A stretch of 60,655 nucleotides of DNA from Nanobdellati archaeon. Lineage in GTDB: Archaea; Nanobdellota; Nanobdellia; Woesearchaeales; GCA-2686295. Every line of letters begins with the position of its first letter. Position 1 is the first letter of the stretch. The position numbers and the translations under genes are program-made. Positions 23,999-31,931 of the stretch are shown here, one piece after another. The DNA is taken from positions 1-60,655 of the forward strand of contig JACNFY010000016.1 of assembly GCA_014384375.1 (NCBI GenBank). Direction: 5' to 3'. Below the pieces are notes generated by a model. It was given only the letters and a program-made list of their open reading frames with translations, searched no databases and was not told the DNA's origin.

Positions 23999-24493
23999 AT
24001 GGAATTAAAAACACAAAAAAAGCTGGCGTCAAGTGTATTGAAAGTAGCGAAGAAAAGAGTAGTTTTTGATCCAGAAAGATTAGAAGATATAAAGGAAGGT
24101 ATAACCAAAACAGACATTAGAGGGTTGATATCAGATAATGCGATAAAGAAATTAGAGAAAAGAGGAATCTCAAAGGTGAGAATCAGAAAGAGACAGCAGC
24201 AAAAGAGGAAGGGATTAAGAAAAGGTCCTTCAACAAAAAAAGGTAAGAAGACAGCAATTATAAGTAAAAAAGATGCTTGGGTTAGTAAGATAAGAACACA
24301 AAGAGAATTTTTGAAATCGTTGAAAAAAAAGAAACTCATAACTAACAAAACATTTGCAGATTTATACCTAAAAGCTAAAGGTAATTTTTTCAGAAGCAAG
24401 AGACACATAAATATATACTTAGAAGATCATAAATTGATAAAAAATGAGCAAAACAAAAACAAGGATACAATATCATCGGAAAAGAGAGGGTAA
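23999..24493 (+). CDS. rpl19e: Ribosomal protein eL19
   Basis: This 164-aa helical protein has KLASSVLKVAKKRVVFDPER and a long basic helix (KRQQQKRKGLRKGPSTKKGK). The ATG has GGAGG 4 bases upstream. Its last 50 bases overlap the start of uL18 in another frame, the longest same-strand overlap between two clear genes in this operon. Confidence 0.95.
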   Translation: MELKTQKKLASSVLKVAKKRVVFDPERLEDIKEGITKTDIRGLISDNAIKKLEKRGISKVRIRKRQQQKRKGLRKGPSTKKGKKTAIISKKDAWVSKIRTQREFLKSLKKKKLITNKTFADLYLKAKGNFFRSKRHINIYLEDHKLIKNEQNKNKDTISSEKRG

Positions 24494-24938
24494 GACCAAT
24501 TATAAGAAAAGGTTGAAGCTACTCCAAAGCAGAGTGGATAGATTAGTAATTAGAAAGACCAATAAATATGTTGTTGTTCAAATAGTGAAATATGGATTTG
24601 TAGGAGACAAAGTATTGATTTCTACAAACTCTAAAGAATTACAAAAGTTAGGTTGGAAAAACTCCTGCAAGAACATTCCTGCAAGCTACCTAACAGGATT
24701 ACTTTTAGGAAAGAAAGCAAACGAAAAAAAATTAAAAGAAGCAATTTTGGACTTAGGGCTTCAAACACCAATAAAACATTCAAAATTATATGCTGTATTA
24801 AAAGGAGTTATGGATTCAGGTGTAGAAGTTCCTTCCTCAAAAGACATATTTCCGTCAGATGAAAGAATAAAAGGAAATTACATCTCTGATAAAGTATCAA
24901 AAGATTTTGAAATCATAAAAGCTAAAATAATGAAATAA
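24444..24938 (+). CDS. rpl18: Ribosomal protein uL18
   Basis: This 164-aa 5S rRNA-binding protein has YHRKREGKTNYKKRLKLLQS at the N-terminus, VQIVKYGFVGDKVLISTNS in the core and LKGVMDSGVEVPSSKDIFP near the C-terminus. The start at 24444 is within eL19 but gives the full conserved N-terminus. One base separates it from uS5. Confidence 0.95.
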   Translation: MSKTKTRIQYHRKREGKTNYKKRLKLLQSRVDRLVIRKTNKYVVVQIVKYGFVGDKVLISTNSKELQKLGWKNSCKNIPASYLTGLLLGKKANEKKLKEAILDLGLQTPIKHSKLYAVLKGVMDSGVEVPSSKDIFPSDERIKGNYISDKVSKDFEIIKAKIMK

Positions 24939-24939
24939 A

Positions 24940-25758
24940 ATGAAAGAACAACAAAGTTGGAACCCAAGAACAACTTTAGGAAAACAAGTACAAAATAAGG
25001 AAATAACAAAAATAGATGAAATACTCAAGAAAGGAAGAGTTATTTTAGAAGAACAAATAGTTGATAATCTTCTCGAATTGGAAACAGAACTCTTGCTTAT
25101 AGGACAGTCAAAAGGAAAGTTTGGTGGAGGACAGAGAAGAGTATTTAGACAAACCCAGAAGAAAACTAAGGAAGGAAATAAGCCGAGATTTACAACAATG
25201 GCTGTTGTCGGAGATAAGAATGGTCATGTAGGAATGGGATATGGAAAATCAAAAGAAACAGTTCCAGCAAGAGAAAAAGCAATTAGAAGAGCTAAGTTAA
25301 ACATTTTCATAATTAGAAGAGGGTCAGGCTCTTGGGAATCACAGTCACCCGAGCCACACTCAATACCTTTCGCTGTAGAGGGAAAATGTGGATCAGTAAT
25401 TGTTAAGTTAATACCTGCACCAAAAGGCACAGGTCTGTGCATTGAAAAGGAATGTGCAAAAGTACTAGAATTAGCAGGAATACAAGATGTATGGTCAAAA
25501 ACATACGGCCAAACAAAGAACAAGATAAATCTAATAAAAGCTTTGGAAAATGCTTTGAAACAGTTATCCAAAACAAAGGTTCAGCTAAAACAATCAGAAT
25601 CAATGTTCATTTTAGAAGGGTCAGAAGAGAAGAGAGAGGAAACTACTGAAGAAGTTGCTAAAAAGAAAACTAGCAATAAAAAAGAAGAATCTGAAAAAGA
25701 AAAATTAAAGAAAACCGAGTCTAAGAAGATAACCACAAAAAAGAAGACTAAAAAATGA
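24940..25758 (+). CDS. rps5: Ribosomal protein uS5
   Basis: This 272-aa decoding-accuracy protein has an N-terminal dsRNA-binding domain (RFTTMAVVGDKNGHVGMGYG) and the C-terminal S5 domain (IPFAVEGKCGSVIVKLIPAP). About 55 residues at the end (from about 217) form a Lys/Glu/Thr tail. It overlaps uL30 by 4 bases. Confidence 0.95.
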   Translation: MKEQQSWNPRTTLGKQVQNKEITKIDEILKKGRVILEEQIVDNLLELETELLLIGQSKGKFGGGQRRVFRQTQKKTKEGNKPRFTTMAVVGDKNGHVGMGYGKSKETVPAREKAIRRAKLNIFIIRRGSGSWESQSPEPHSIPFAVEGKCGSVIVKLIPAPKGTGLCIEKECAKVLELAGIQDVWSKTYGQTKNKINLIKALENALKQLSKTKVQLKQSESMFILEGSEEKREETTEEVAKKKTSNKKEESEKEKLKKTESKKITTKKKTKK

Positions 25759-26183
25759 GTAAAGAACAAAAAGAAAAAACAGAGAAAAAGGCAAAAGAAA
25801 CCAAAAAAGATAAAGTAGCAGTTATATTAATAAGAGGGTTTATAGGGATGACAAAGCAAGTAAAAGACACAATTTTCTTATTAAGATTAAGAAAGAAGCA
25901 TACATGCGTTGTATTAGAAGACACAGAGTCAAGTAGAGGGATGATTAGAAAAGTAAAAGACTATGTTACATACGGAGAAATAGATGATAAGACACTAAAA
26001 GAATTAGTAGCTAAGAGAGGAAAAGAAAGTTCTAAGAAAAAAGGAAGAACCAAACCTTTCTTTGAACTAGCTCCTCCGAAAAAAGGTTTTGAGAGAAAAG
26101 GAATAAAAAAAGGCTATAAGGATGGTGGAGCTTTAGGATATAGGGGAGATAAAATAAATGACTTGATAAAAAGAATGTTATAA
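25755..26183 (+). CDS. rpl30: Ribosomal protein uL30
   Basis: This 142-aa protein has the uL30 fold starting at VAVILIRGFIGMTKQVKDTI, followed by LRKKHTCVVLEDTESSRGMI. The archaeal C-terminal extension is present (FFELAPPKKGFERKGIKKGY). The first 20 residues are a Lys/Glu extension. One base separates it from uL15. Confidence 0.93.
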   Translation: MSKEQKEKTEKKAKETKKDKVAVILIRGFIGMTKQVKDTIFLLRLRKKHTCVVLEDTESSRGMIRKVKDYVTYGEIDDKTLKELVAKRGKESSKKKGRTKPFFELAPPKKGFERKGIKKGYKDGGALGYRGDKINDLIKRML

Positions 26184-26184
26184 A

Positions 26185-26697
26185 ATGAAAAAGAGAAAAA
26201 AAAACACAAGACAAAGAGGATCTCACACACATGGTTGGGGCTCAAAAAAGAAACACAGAGGAGCTGGTAATCGTGGAGGAAGAGGAAAAGCAGGCTCTGG
26301 AAAGAGAGGAGACGCTAAAAAACCAAGTTTTTGGAAAAATAAAAACTATTCTGGAAAATCAAAAGGGTTTAAATCACTAAAAAAACCTTTGAAAACAATA
26401 AATATTGAAGAACTAAAACAATTCAAAGAAACAAAAATAAATCTTACAAAAGAAGGATATGACAAGCTGTTAGGAAAAGGAACTCCTAGCAGAGAGTATG
26501 ATTTAATTGTTTCACAAGCATCCGAATCAGCCATAAAAAAAATACAAAAAGCAGGAGGAACTGTTTCTGGACTAAAAGAAAAAAGGGAAAAACCGGTTGA
26601 AGGGGTAAGAGAAGTTACTAAAGAAAAGATAGAGAAACCACAAGAACCACAGGAAGAAGTAAAGAAAATAGAAACAGTCGAATCTGCGGAAGAATAA
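26185..26697 (+). CDS. rpl15: Ribosomal protein uL15
   Basis: This 170-aa large-subunit assembly protein has the Gly-rich basic N-terminus RQRGSHTHGWGSKKKHRGAG and archaeal pattern after it. The last 40 residues are Glu-rich (about 130-170), unlike the compact C-terminus of most homologues. One base separates it from secY. Confidence 0.93.
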   Translation: MKKRKKNTRQRGSHTHGWGSKKKHRGAGNRGGRGKAGSGKRGDAKKPSFWKNKNYSGKSKGFKSLKKPLKTINIEELKQFKETKINLTKEGYDKLLGKGTPSREYDLIVSQASESAIKKIQKAGGTVSGLKEKREKPVEGVREVTKEKIEKPQEPQEEVKKIETVESAEE

Positions 26698-26698
26698 A

Positions 26699-28066
26699 AT
26701 GTCATTTCTTGACACCATAATATATAACCTTCCGGGAGTAATCCCTCCAAAACAAAAGAGGTTATCTTTCAAAGAAAAACTAAAATGGACAATAATAGTC
26801 TTAGTTCTTTTTTTCATATTAGGACTAATACCCCTATACGGTCTTGGTCAGAATGCTTTGCAGCAGTTTGAATTCTTATCAGTGATATTAGGAGCTAGCT
26901 TTGGAAGTATCATAAGCTTAGGAATAGGACCTATTGTTACAGCATCAATTGTGTTGCAGCTATTGAATGGTTCAGGAATAGTGAAATTTGACTTAACAAC
27001 TCATGAAGGAAAGCAGAGATTTCAAGGAATACAAAAATTGTTATCTGTAGGTTTCATAATACTTGAAGGAGCCATATATGTAGGTATGGGTGGATTAGCA
27101 CCCTCTGCCGGAATACCTGCAAGCATATTAGTATTTCAGCTATTCCTTGGTGGAATAATGATAATGTTCATGGATGAATTAGTGACCAAATGGGGATTCG
27201 GTTCAGGAATAAGTCTTTTCATAGCAGCAGGAGTAAGTCAAACAATCTTTGTCAGAATATTTAATCCATTACCAAGCCCTAATAACCCAGATATAGCTTC
27301 AGGAGCATTGCCAGCTCTTTTTCAAAGTTTAAGTAGAGGCGATCCTCTAACAGCAGGATTAATGCTAGGTGGAATATTAGCAACTGTCTTAGTTTTCTTA
27401 GTTGTTGTTTACACACAATCAATGAAAGTAGAAATACCTTTGAGTTTTGGTAGAATAAGAGGACATGGAATGAGATGGCCTTTGAGCTTTTTTTATACAA
27501 GCGTCATACCAGTTATCTTAACAGCTGCTTTAGTAGCAAATGTTCAATTATTTGCCAGATTGCTTTATAATTGGGGAGTTCCAATACTTGGAACTTTTGC
27601 AGGAAACACACCTGTTTCAGGATTAGCATCATGGTTGTTTGCTCCTAACATAATTGATAATATTATAACAGGTTCATTAACTTTTTCAATGTTAGGACAG
27701 GCAATTGTGTATCTATTATTTTTCATGGGGGGGGCGGTTATGTTCAGTTATTTCTGGGTTCAAACAGCAGGTTTAGATGCAAGATCACAGGCAAAGCAGA
27801 TAATGTCCTCTGGCTTACAAATTCCTGGTTTCAGAAAGGACCAGAGAGTATTAGAAAGACTACTTCAAAGGTATATAGGTCCATTAACTATAATGGGTGG
27901 AATTGCTGTTGGATTATTAGCAGCTGTTGCAGACCTTACAGGAGCCTTTGGAAGCGGAACAGGAATATTACTTACAGTTATGATAGTTTACAGGTTATAT
28001 GAAGAGATAGCTCAACAACACATGATGGATATGAATCCAATGATGAGAAGATTTATAGGAGGATAA
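26699..28066 (+). CDS. secY: Preprotein translocase subunit SecY
   Basis: This is the 455-aa core of the Sec translocon with about ten membrane helices. The plug region (PLYGLGQNALQQFEF), GIGPIVTASIVLQLL, WGFGSGISLFIAAGVSQTIF and AGLDARSQAKQIMSSGLQIP are diagnostic. It is the usual gene after uL15. The adk gene that normally follows it in archaea is missing; a YidC-like gene follows after 2 bases. SecE and Sec61-beta genes are not in the window. Confidence 0.97.
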   Translation: MSFLDTIIYNLPGVIPPKQKRLSFKEKLKWTIIVLVLFFILGLIPLYGLGQNALQQFEFLSVILGASFGSIISLGIGPIVTASIVLQLLNGSGIVKFDLTTHEGKQRFQGIQKLLSVGFIILEGAIYVGMGGLAPSAGIPASILVFQLFLGGIMIMFMDELVTKWGFGSGISLFIAAGVSQTIFVRIFNPLPSPNNPDIASGALPALFQSLSRGDPLTAGLMLGGILATVLVFLVVVYTQSMKVEIPLSFGRIRGHGMRWPLSFFYTSVIPVILTAALVANVQLFARLLYNWGVPILGTFAGNTPVSGLASWLFAPNIIDNIITGSLTFSMLGQAIVYLLFFMGGAVMFSYFWVQTAGLDARSQAKQIMSSGLQIPGFRKDQRVLERLLQRYIGPLTIMGGIAVGLLAAVADLTGAFGSGTGILLTVMIVYRLYEEIAQQHMMDMNPMMRRFIGG

Positions 28067-28068
28067 AA

Positions 28069-28824
28069 ATGTTTGAAAAATTACTAGATCCAGTATTCAG
28101 TCCTTTATTAGATTTAGGATTCTTTTGGGCTCTACTAATAATATGTTTTTTTCTGACACTTATGATAACTTTGATTTACAAATATGCAACAGACCAAACT
28201 CTTATGAAGAAACTAAAGGCAGAGATGAAGGAACTCCAGAAGGAAATGAAGAGGTTAAAGAATGATCCTCAAAAAGCATTAGCTCATCAGAAGAAAATGA
28301 TGCAAAAGAATATGCAGTACATGAAACACTCATTTAAACCAACAATTTATACCTTTATACCTATTATAATAATCTTCGGTTGGTTAAATTCACACTTAGC
28401 TTTTTTGCCAATACAGCCAGATTCAGAATTCTTAGTTAGTGCTGAGTTTAAACAAGGAACATTTGGCGAAGTAACATTAGATGTTCTCCCAGAATTAAAC
28501 ATTTTGTCAAATAAAATACAAGAAATTAAGGATTATAAAGCAAGCTGGAAATTATCTGGTGAAGAAGGAGAATATCAATTAAAAATAATCTTTAGCAATC
28601 GAGAATTTGAAAAAGACCTTGTGATATCAAAAGAAAACAAGTATGCTCAACCAGTCAAGTTAATAAAGGACTCAGAACTAACAAAGATGGAGATTCACAA
28701 TGAGAGAGTACACCCATTAGGAAATATCAGCATATTTGGATGGAATCCTGGGTGGTTAGGAACATATATAATATTTTCATTAATATTCAGCTTTGGTTTA
28801 AGAAAATTATTGAAGATAAGCTAA
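28069..28824 (+). CDS. EMC3/YidC-like insertase (DUF106) with extra domain
   Basis: This is an archaeal member of the Oxa1 superfamily (DUF106/EMC3/TMCO1), thought to insert membrane proteins. Membrane helix 1 (about 17-38) is followed by a charged helical hairpin (KLKAEMKELQKEMKRLKND) with MQKNMQYMKHSFKP, helix 2 (about 93-112) and a last helix (about 225-245). Between helices 2 and 3 there is about 100 residues of probable beta-rich extracytoplasmic sequence (about 118-215), longer than in methanogen homologues. Location after secY is conserved in archaea and fits cooperation with the translocon. Confidence 0.85.
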   Translation: MFEKLLDPVFSPLLDLGFFWALLIICFFLTLMITLIYKYATDQTLMKKLKAEMKELQKEMKRLKNDPQKALAHQKKMMQKNMQYMKHSFKPTIYTFIPIIIIFGWLNSHLAFLPIQPDSEFLVSAEFKQGTFGEVTLDVLPELNILSNKIQEIKDYKASWKLSGEEGEYQLKIIFSNREFEKDLVISKENKYAQPVKLIKDSELTKMEIHNERVHPLGNISIFGWNPGWLGTYIIFSLIFSFGLRKLLKIS

Positions 28825-28827
28825 AGG

Positions 28828-28836
28828 TTTATAAAT
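28828..28836 (+). promoter_or_regulatory. TATA-like box of eL34/eL14
   Basis: TTTATAAAT lies about 26 bases before the eL34 ATG, so eL34 and eL14 can be transcribed separately from the long operon. Confidence 0.5.
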
Positions 28837-28857
28837 CGAACATTTTTTCATGTTAAA

Positions 28858-29124
28858 ATGCCATCAGGAAGCAGGAAATCAGGAACCTTAAGAAAGGTAT
28901 TTAAAAGAACACCAGGAGGCAAGACAGTAGTACATTATGAGAAGAGAAAACCCGCACAGCACAAATGTGGAAATTGCGGGAAAAAGTTAATTGGTACACC
29001 AAGATTAAGACCTTATAAAATGCAAAACCTTGCTAAAACAAAAAAGAGGGCTGAAAGACCTTATGGTGGCTATCTGTGCAGTTCATGTTCAAGAAAGAAA
29101 ATAATACAAGAAGTTAGACCTTAA
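28858..29124 (+). CDS. rpl34e: Ribosomal protein eL34
   Basis: This 88-aa archaeal/eukaryotic protein has two CxxC pairs (HKCGNCGKKL and LCSSCSRKK) for zinc and the conserved LRKVFKRTPGGKTVVHYEKR start. It has its own TATA-like box and no Shine-Dalgarno site. A cmk gene, often found between eL34 and eL14, is absent. Confidence 0.96.
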   Translation: MPSGSRKSGTLRKVFKRTPGGKTVVHYEKRKPAQHKCGNCGKKLIGTPRLRPYKMQNLAKTKKRAERPYGGYLCSSCSRKKIIQEVRP

Positions 29125-29168
29125 GTGTTACTGGTGACAGACACTGTTCTTAAGACCGGAGGTAGAAA

Positions 29169-29237
29169 ATGTTTATATCAAAAATCAAAGATTTTTGGGA
29201 CAACAAAAAAATCCTTGGAGGCGATTTTTTTGTTTGA
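29169..29237 (+). CDS. Possible 22-codon leader ORF upstream of eL14
   Basis: ATG at 29169 has a strong GGAGGT (29158-29163) and opens a 22-residue frame (begins MFISKIKDF, ends GGDFFV) whose stop lies 5 bases inside eL14. A perfect 8-bp hairpin CAAAAATC/GATTTTTG (29179-29197, loop AAA) lies within it. It may couple or regulate eL14 translation; no homologue is known to me. Confidence 0.35.
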   Translation: MFISKIKDFWDNKKILGGDFFV

Positions 29238-29646
29238 AGTAGGAAGATTGTGTATTAAAACAGCAGGAAGAGATGCAGGACTAAAAGGTGTCGTAGTTGA
29301 TGTTCTCGATAACAAATTTGTTTTAATAGACGGTCAGACTAGAAGGAGAAAATGTAACATAAAGCATTTAGAACCTTTAAAGGAAACTATTAAGCTGAAA
29401 AAGAAAGCCTCTCATAAAGAGGTTGTTACAGCATTTAAGAAGTTGAAAATAGAAATAAAAGAAACAAAACCAAAGAAACCCTCAGAGAAACCAAAGAGAT
29501 TGAAAAAAGAGAAGATAAAGTTAACAGAAGAAGACGTGAAAGCTACAGAAATACCTGTCAAAAAAGAAACTAAAAAAACAAAGAAAGAATTAAAAGAGAA
29601 AAAATTAGTTTTTAAAGGAAAAACTGGAAAAAAAGAAAACAACTAA
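29230..29646 (+). CDS. rpl14e: Ribosomal protein eL14
   Basis: The true start is most likely the TTG at 29230: GGAGG (29217-29221) is 8 bases upstream and the family begins at FEVGRLCIKTAGRDAG. The open frame extends 105 bases further left, but that part matches nothing in the family. The KOW fold continues to QTRRRKCNIKHLEPL, and then follows a Lys-rich tail of about 75 residues. Protein length is 138 aa against about 80-95 in most archaea. It is the last gene of the plus-strand run from oriC. Confidence 0.9.
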   Translation: MFEVGRLCIKTAGRDAGLKGVVVDVLDNKFVLIDGQTRRRKCNIKHLEPLKETIKLKKKASHKEVVTAFKKLKIEIKETKPKKPSEKPKRLKKEKIKLTEEDVKATEIPVKKETKKTKKELKEKKLVFKGKTGKKENN

Positions 29647-29653
29647 GAAATAA

Positions 29654-30259
29654 TTATTTTTTTCTTTTTTTTGTAATATACTGACTGGCGCCTTTCTCCA
29701 AGTCCATCAATTCTTGGTCGAGTTTTGAAAGACTGTGTTTTTTCTTTTTGTGTTCTCTTGCTAGCTTAAGAATTTTTTTAACAGCATCTTCTGGTGTTTT
29801 TGCACCGATTATTTTTTGCGTTTTCCTTTTATCAAGATATTTATCTGCCACATATTCCGCTATCCCTCCACTAGGAGTTAAAGCAACTAATGGTTTATTT
29901 AGAATATAACCATACGTTATTTCATTTAACGTACCAGCGCCTCCTTCAACAATTATTGCGCCGTCTGAAGTGTTAAGGTTAATAGAGTTTCTGGACCAAC
30001 CAATACCTGTGGCTATAACTACATCAGCATACTTATTAACTAAGTTAGTAGTTTCCCAAGGGAGTATACCAACAGTTAAGCCTCCTGCTTTTTTAGCTCC
30101 TTTGAGAGCTGCTTCCATGACTCCTTTACCACCGCCAGTTACAACTGTACAACTTTTTTTTGCAAGCTCCTCTCCAACTTTTTCAGCCATTTGATATGCC
30201 TTTTTTGAACATATTGATTTGCTTGATCCTAAAACAGCAATCTGGATTTTTTTAGTCAT
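29654..30259 (-). CDS. LOG/TIGR00725-like nucleotide-binding Rossmann protein
   Basis: This 201-aa protein resembles the TIGR00725/LOG group (cytokinin-activating phosphoribohydrolase relatives, formerly called lysine decarboxylase-like). TGGGKGVMEAALKGAKKAGG (about 42-61) and EGGAGTLNE (about 104-112, the PGGxGTxxE position) are seen. Archaeal members are of uncertain substrate, perhaps nucleoside monophosphates. The ATG has GAGGTGAT 5 bases upstream, overlapping the end of pheT, so it is the third gene of the pheS-pheT unit. The C-terminus is a Lys-rich tail. Confidence 0.8.
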   Translation of the reverse strand: MTKKIQIAVLGSSKSICSKKAYQMAEKVGEELAKKSCTVVTGGGKGVMEAALKGAKKAGGLTVGILPWETTNLVNKYADVVIATGIGWSRNSINLNTSDGAIIVEGGAGTLNEITYGYILNKPLVALTPSGGIAEYVADKYLDKRKTQKIIGAKTPEDAVKKILKLAREHKKKKHSLSKLDQELMDLEKGASQYITKKRKK

Positions 30260-30263
30260 ATAA

Positions 30264-31931
30264 TCACCTCATCACTTCCATTAGATCAGTAAGATTGAGT
30301 TCGAAAGCAGATACAGGCATTTCTATTCCGAAATTTTCAAGTATTTCAGGATTTATTTCTCCAATATAAGCTACGGCTTTGGTTTTGATATAAACTCTTC
30401 CAACTCTCCCTTTTATGAACGAGTTATGGTGAGTTTCTTCAATTGAATAATCAAGTCCTAGAGTTCTCATCAGGAAGTCTAGCGCCTGTTTTGCTTCTGT
30501 GAAACCAGCATTCTTGTCTGCTTTTGCCCACGCTAACCTTGTTGGGTTTTTTGTTTTTGTCTCTGTTTTTTGATCAAACAGGACAACTTCTCCAATCTCG
30601 AAAATTTCTTGAGGATATTCTTTATTGGTGTTTTTGCTTAGGAATTCCATGAGACAAGGAATTATCCACGTCCTGAAAACAAACCAATTCTTTGAGACAG
30701 GGTTGTCAACTTCAATAACTTTCATATCTTTAAGATTCATCTTTTTGATAAGTGTTTCTTTGTTTGTGAGTGTGTAGGAAAGGATTTCCTGAGTACCTAA
30801 TCCTAACATGATATTAATAATTTCCTTAGCAAACCAGTTAATCTGTACAATACCTTGCTCTGTAATCATTTCAGGGCTTCTGGGTTCAATGTTGTTGTAT
30901 CCGTATCTTATAGTTACATCTTCTCCAACATCTACGGCGTGCATGATATCTTGTCTGTAAGCGGGATATTCCAAATATAATGTGTTTCTTTTTTCTTTAA
31001 CAACAAGGTAGTTTGCTTCATTTAGTAAGTTAACAATTCTCTTTTTTCCGATATTCAAACCAATTCTGTTTTCTATGTATTTCCAATCAACCTTGATCTT
31101 TTTAGGTCTTAAATTTGGCGTAACTATTTTTTTATTAAGATAAGCAACCTTTACTGTTTCGAGTTTTCCACCCCTATCAACAAGCGCAGCTACAAGGATA
31201 TTGAGTGCAGGCATCAAGTATTTCAGGGTAAAACCACTACATTCGATAAATACATCTTTTGTTTTCTCATCGATTTTTCCTGTATAATTGGAATTAATAA
31301 TTGGCGGCATAGATAATACTTCTCCAGTAGCGTCAATGAATATAGGGTACTTATTGTAACCATCAAGCAGAGAGCCATACTCTTTCCCTTTAGGATGTCT
31401 TCTAAGGATTTGATTTAGGTCCATCTTCTCTCTGAATTCAAGAGGTATGAACTTAATCTCGTTTGATTTGAAAGCTTTATATGTTATAGGAGGAGTAATT
31501 TTATGAAGGTCATACACACCTATAGCTGTCTCTTTTCTTTTGCTGCCGAACGTCTCACACACTTTTTCCTGTAGCTGTATCATCTGAGATAATACCTCAG
31601 GAGTTATTTTCAAGTCTCGAATGACAGCACAGACAGTCATAGGCCTTATGTTTTTAAGATTATTATCGACTTTTACAATAATCCCAGAATCTTTGAGTTT
31701 TCCGTAAGAAGCATTCTTTTTTCCGTATTTTGTCTTAATCTCTCTGGCAATTCCTTCAGCAGACCACAAGTCTGGTCTATTAGTATCTGCAATCTCAATT
31801 TTTAGCAGATTATTATCAGCAGATTCTAACTCTCCTTTAACAAGCATCAAATCTTCTTCCAACTCTTTCAACGAAAGTTTTTTTCCAATCAGTTCAAATA
31901 AGTCTTTTTTTGAAACTTCAATAGTTGGCAT
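30264..31931 (-). CDS. pheT: Phenylalanyl-tRNA synthetase beta subunit
   Basis: This is the 555-aa archaeal-type beta chain, which builds the heterotetramer and holds the editing site. B3/4 editing region (about 85-230), B5 domain (about 270-345, with DIMHAVDVGEDVTIRYGYNN) and the catalytic-like core after that are present. The start is the ATG at 31931 (MPTIEVSKKD): it overlaps the pheS stop by one base (TAATG) and has AAGGTG upstream. An in-frame ATG six codons earlier is inside pheS and less likely. Confidence 0.95.
   Translation of the reverse strand: MPTIEVSKKDLFELIGKKLSLKELEEDLMLVKGELESADNNLLKIEIADTNRPDLWSAEGIAREIKTKYGKKNASYGKLKDSGIIVKVDNNLKNIRPMTVCAVIRDLKITPEVLSQMIQLQEKVCETFGSKRKETAIGVYDLHKITPPITYKAFKSNEIKFIPLEFREKMDLNQILRRHPKGKEYGSLLDGYNKYPIFIDATGEVLSMPPIINSNYTGKIDEKTKDVFIECSGFTLKYLMPALNILVAALVDRGGKLETVKVAYLNKKIVTPNLRPKKIKVDWKYIENRIGLNIGKKRIVNLLNEANYLVVKEKRNTLYLEYPAYRQDIMHAVDVGEDVTIRYGYNNIEPRSPEMITEQGIVQINWFAKEIINIMLGLGTQEILSYTLTNKETLIKKMNLKDMKVIEVDNPVSKNWFVFRTWIIPCLMEFLSKNTNKEYPQEIFEIGEVVLFDQKTETKTKNPTRLAWAKADKNAGFTEAKQALDFLMRTLGLDYSIEETHHNSFIKGRVGRVYIKTKAVAYIGEINPEILENFGIEMPVSAFELNLTDLMEVMR

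Noticed and set aside
29125-29229. 35-residue N-terminal extension of eL14
   Set aside because: No family similarity; a GGAGG site correctly placed before the TTG at 29230 and the conserved FEVGRLC start argue for the shorter protein.
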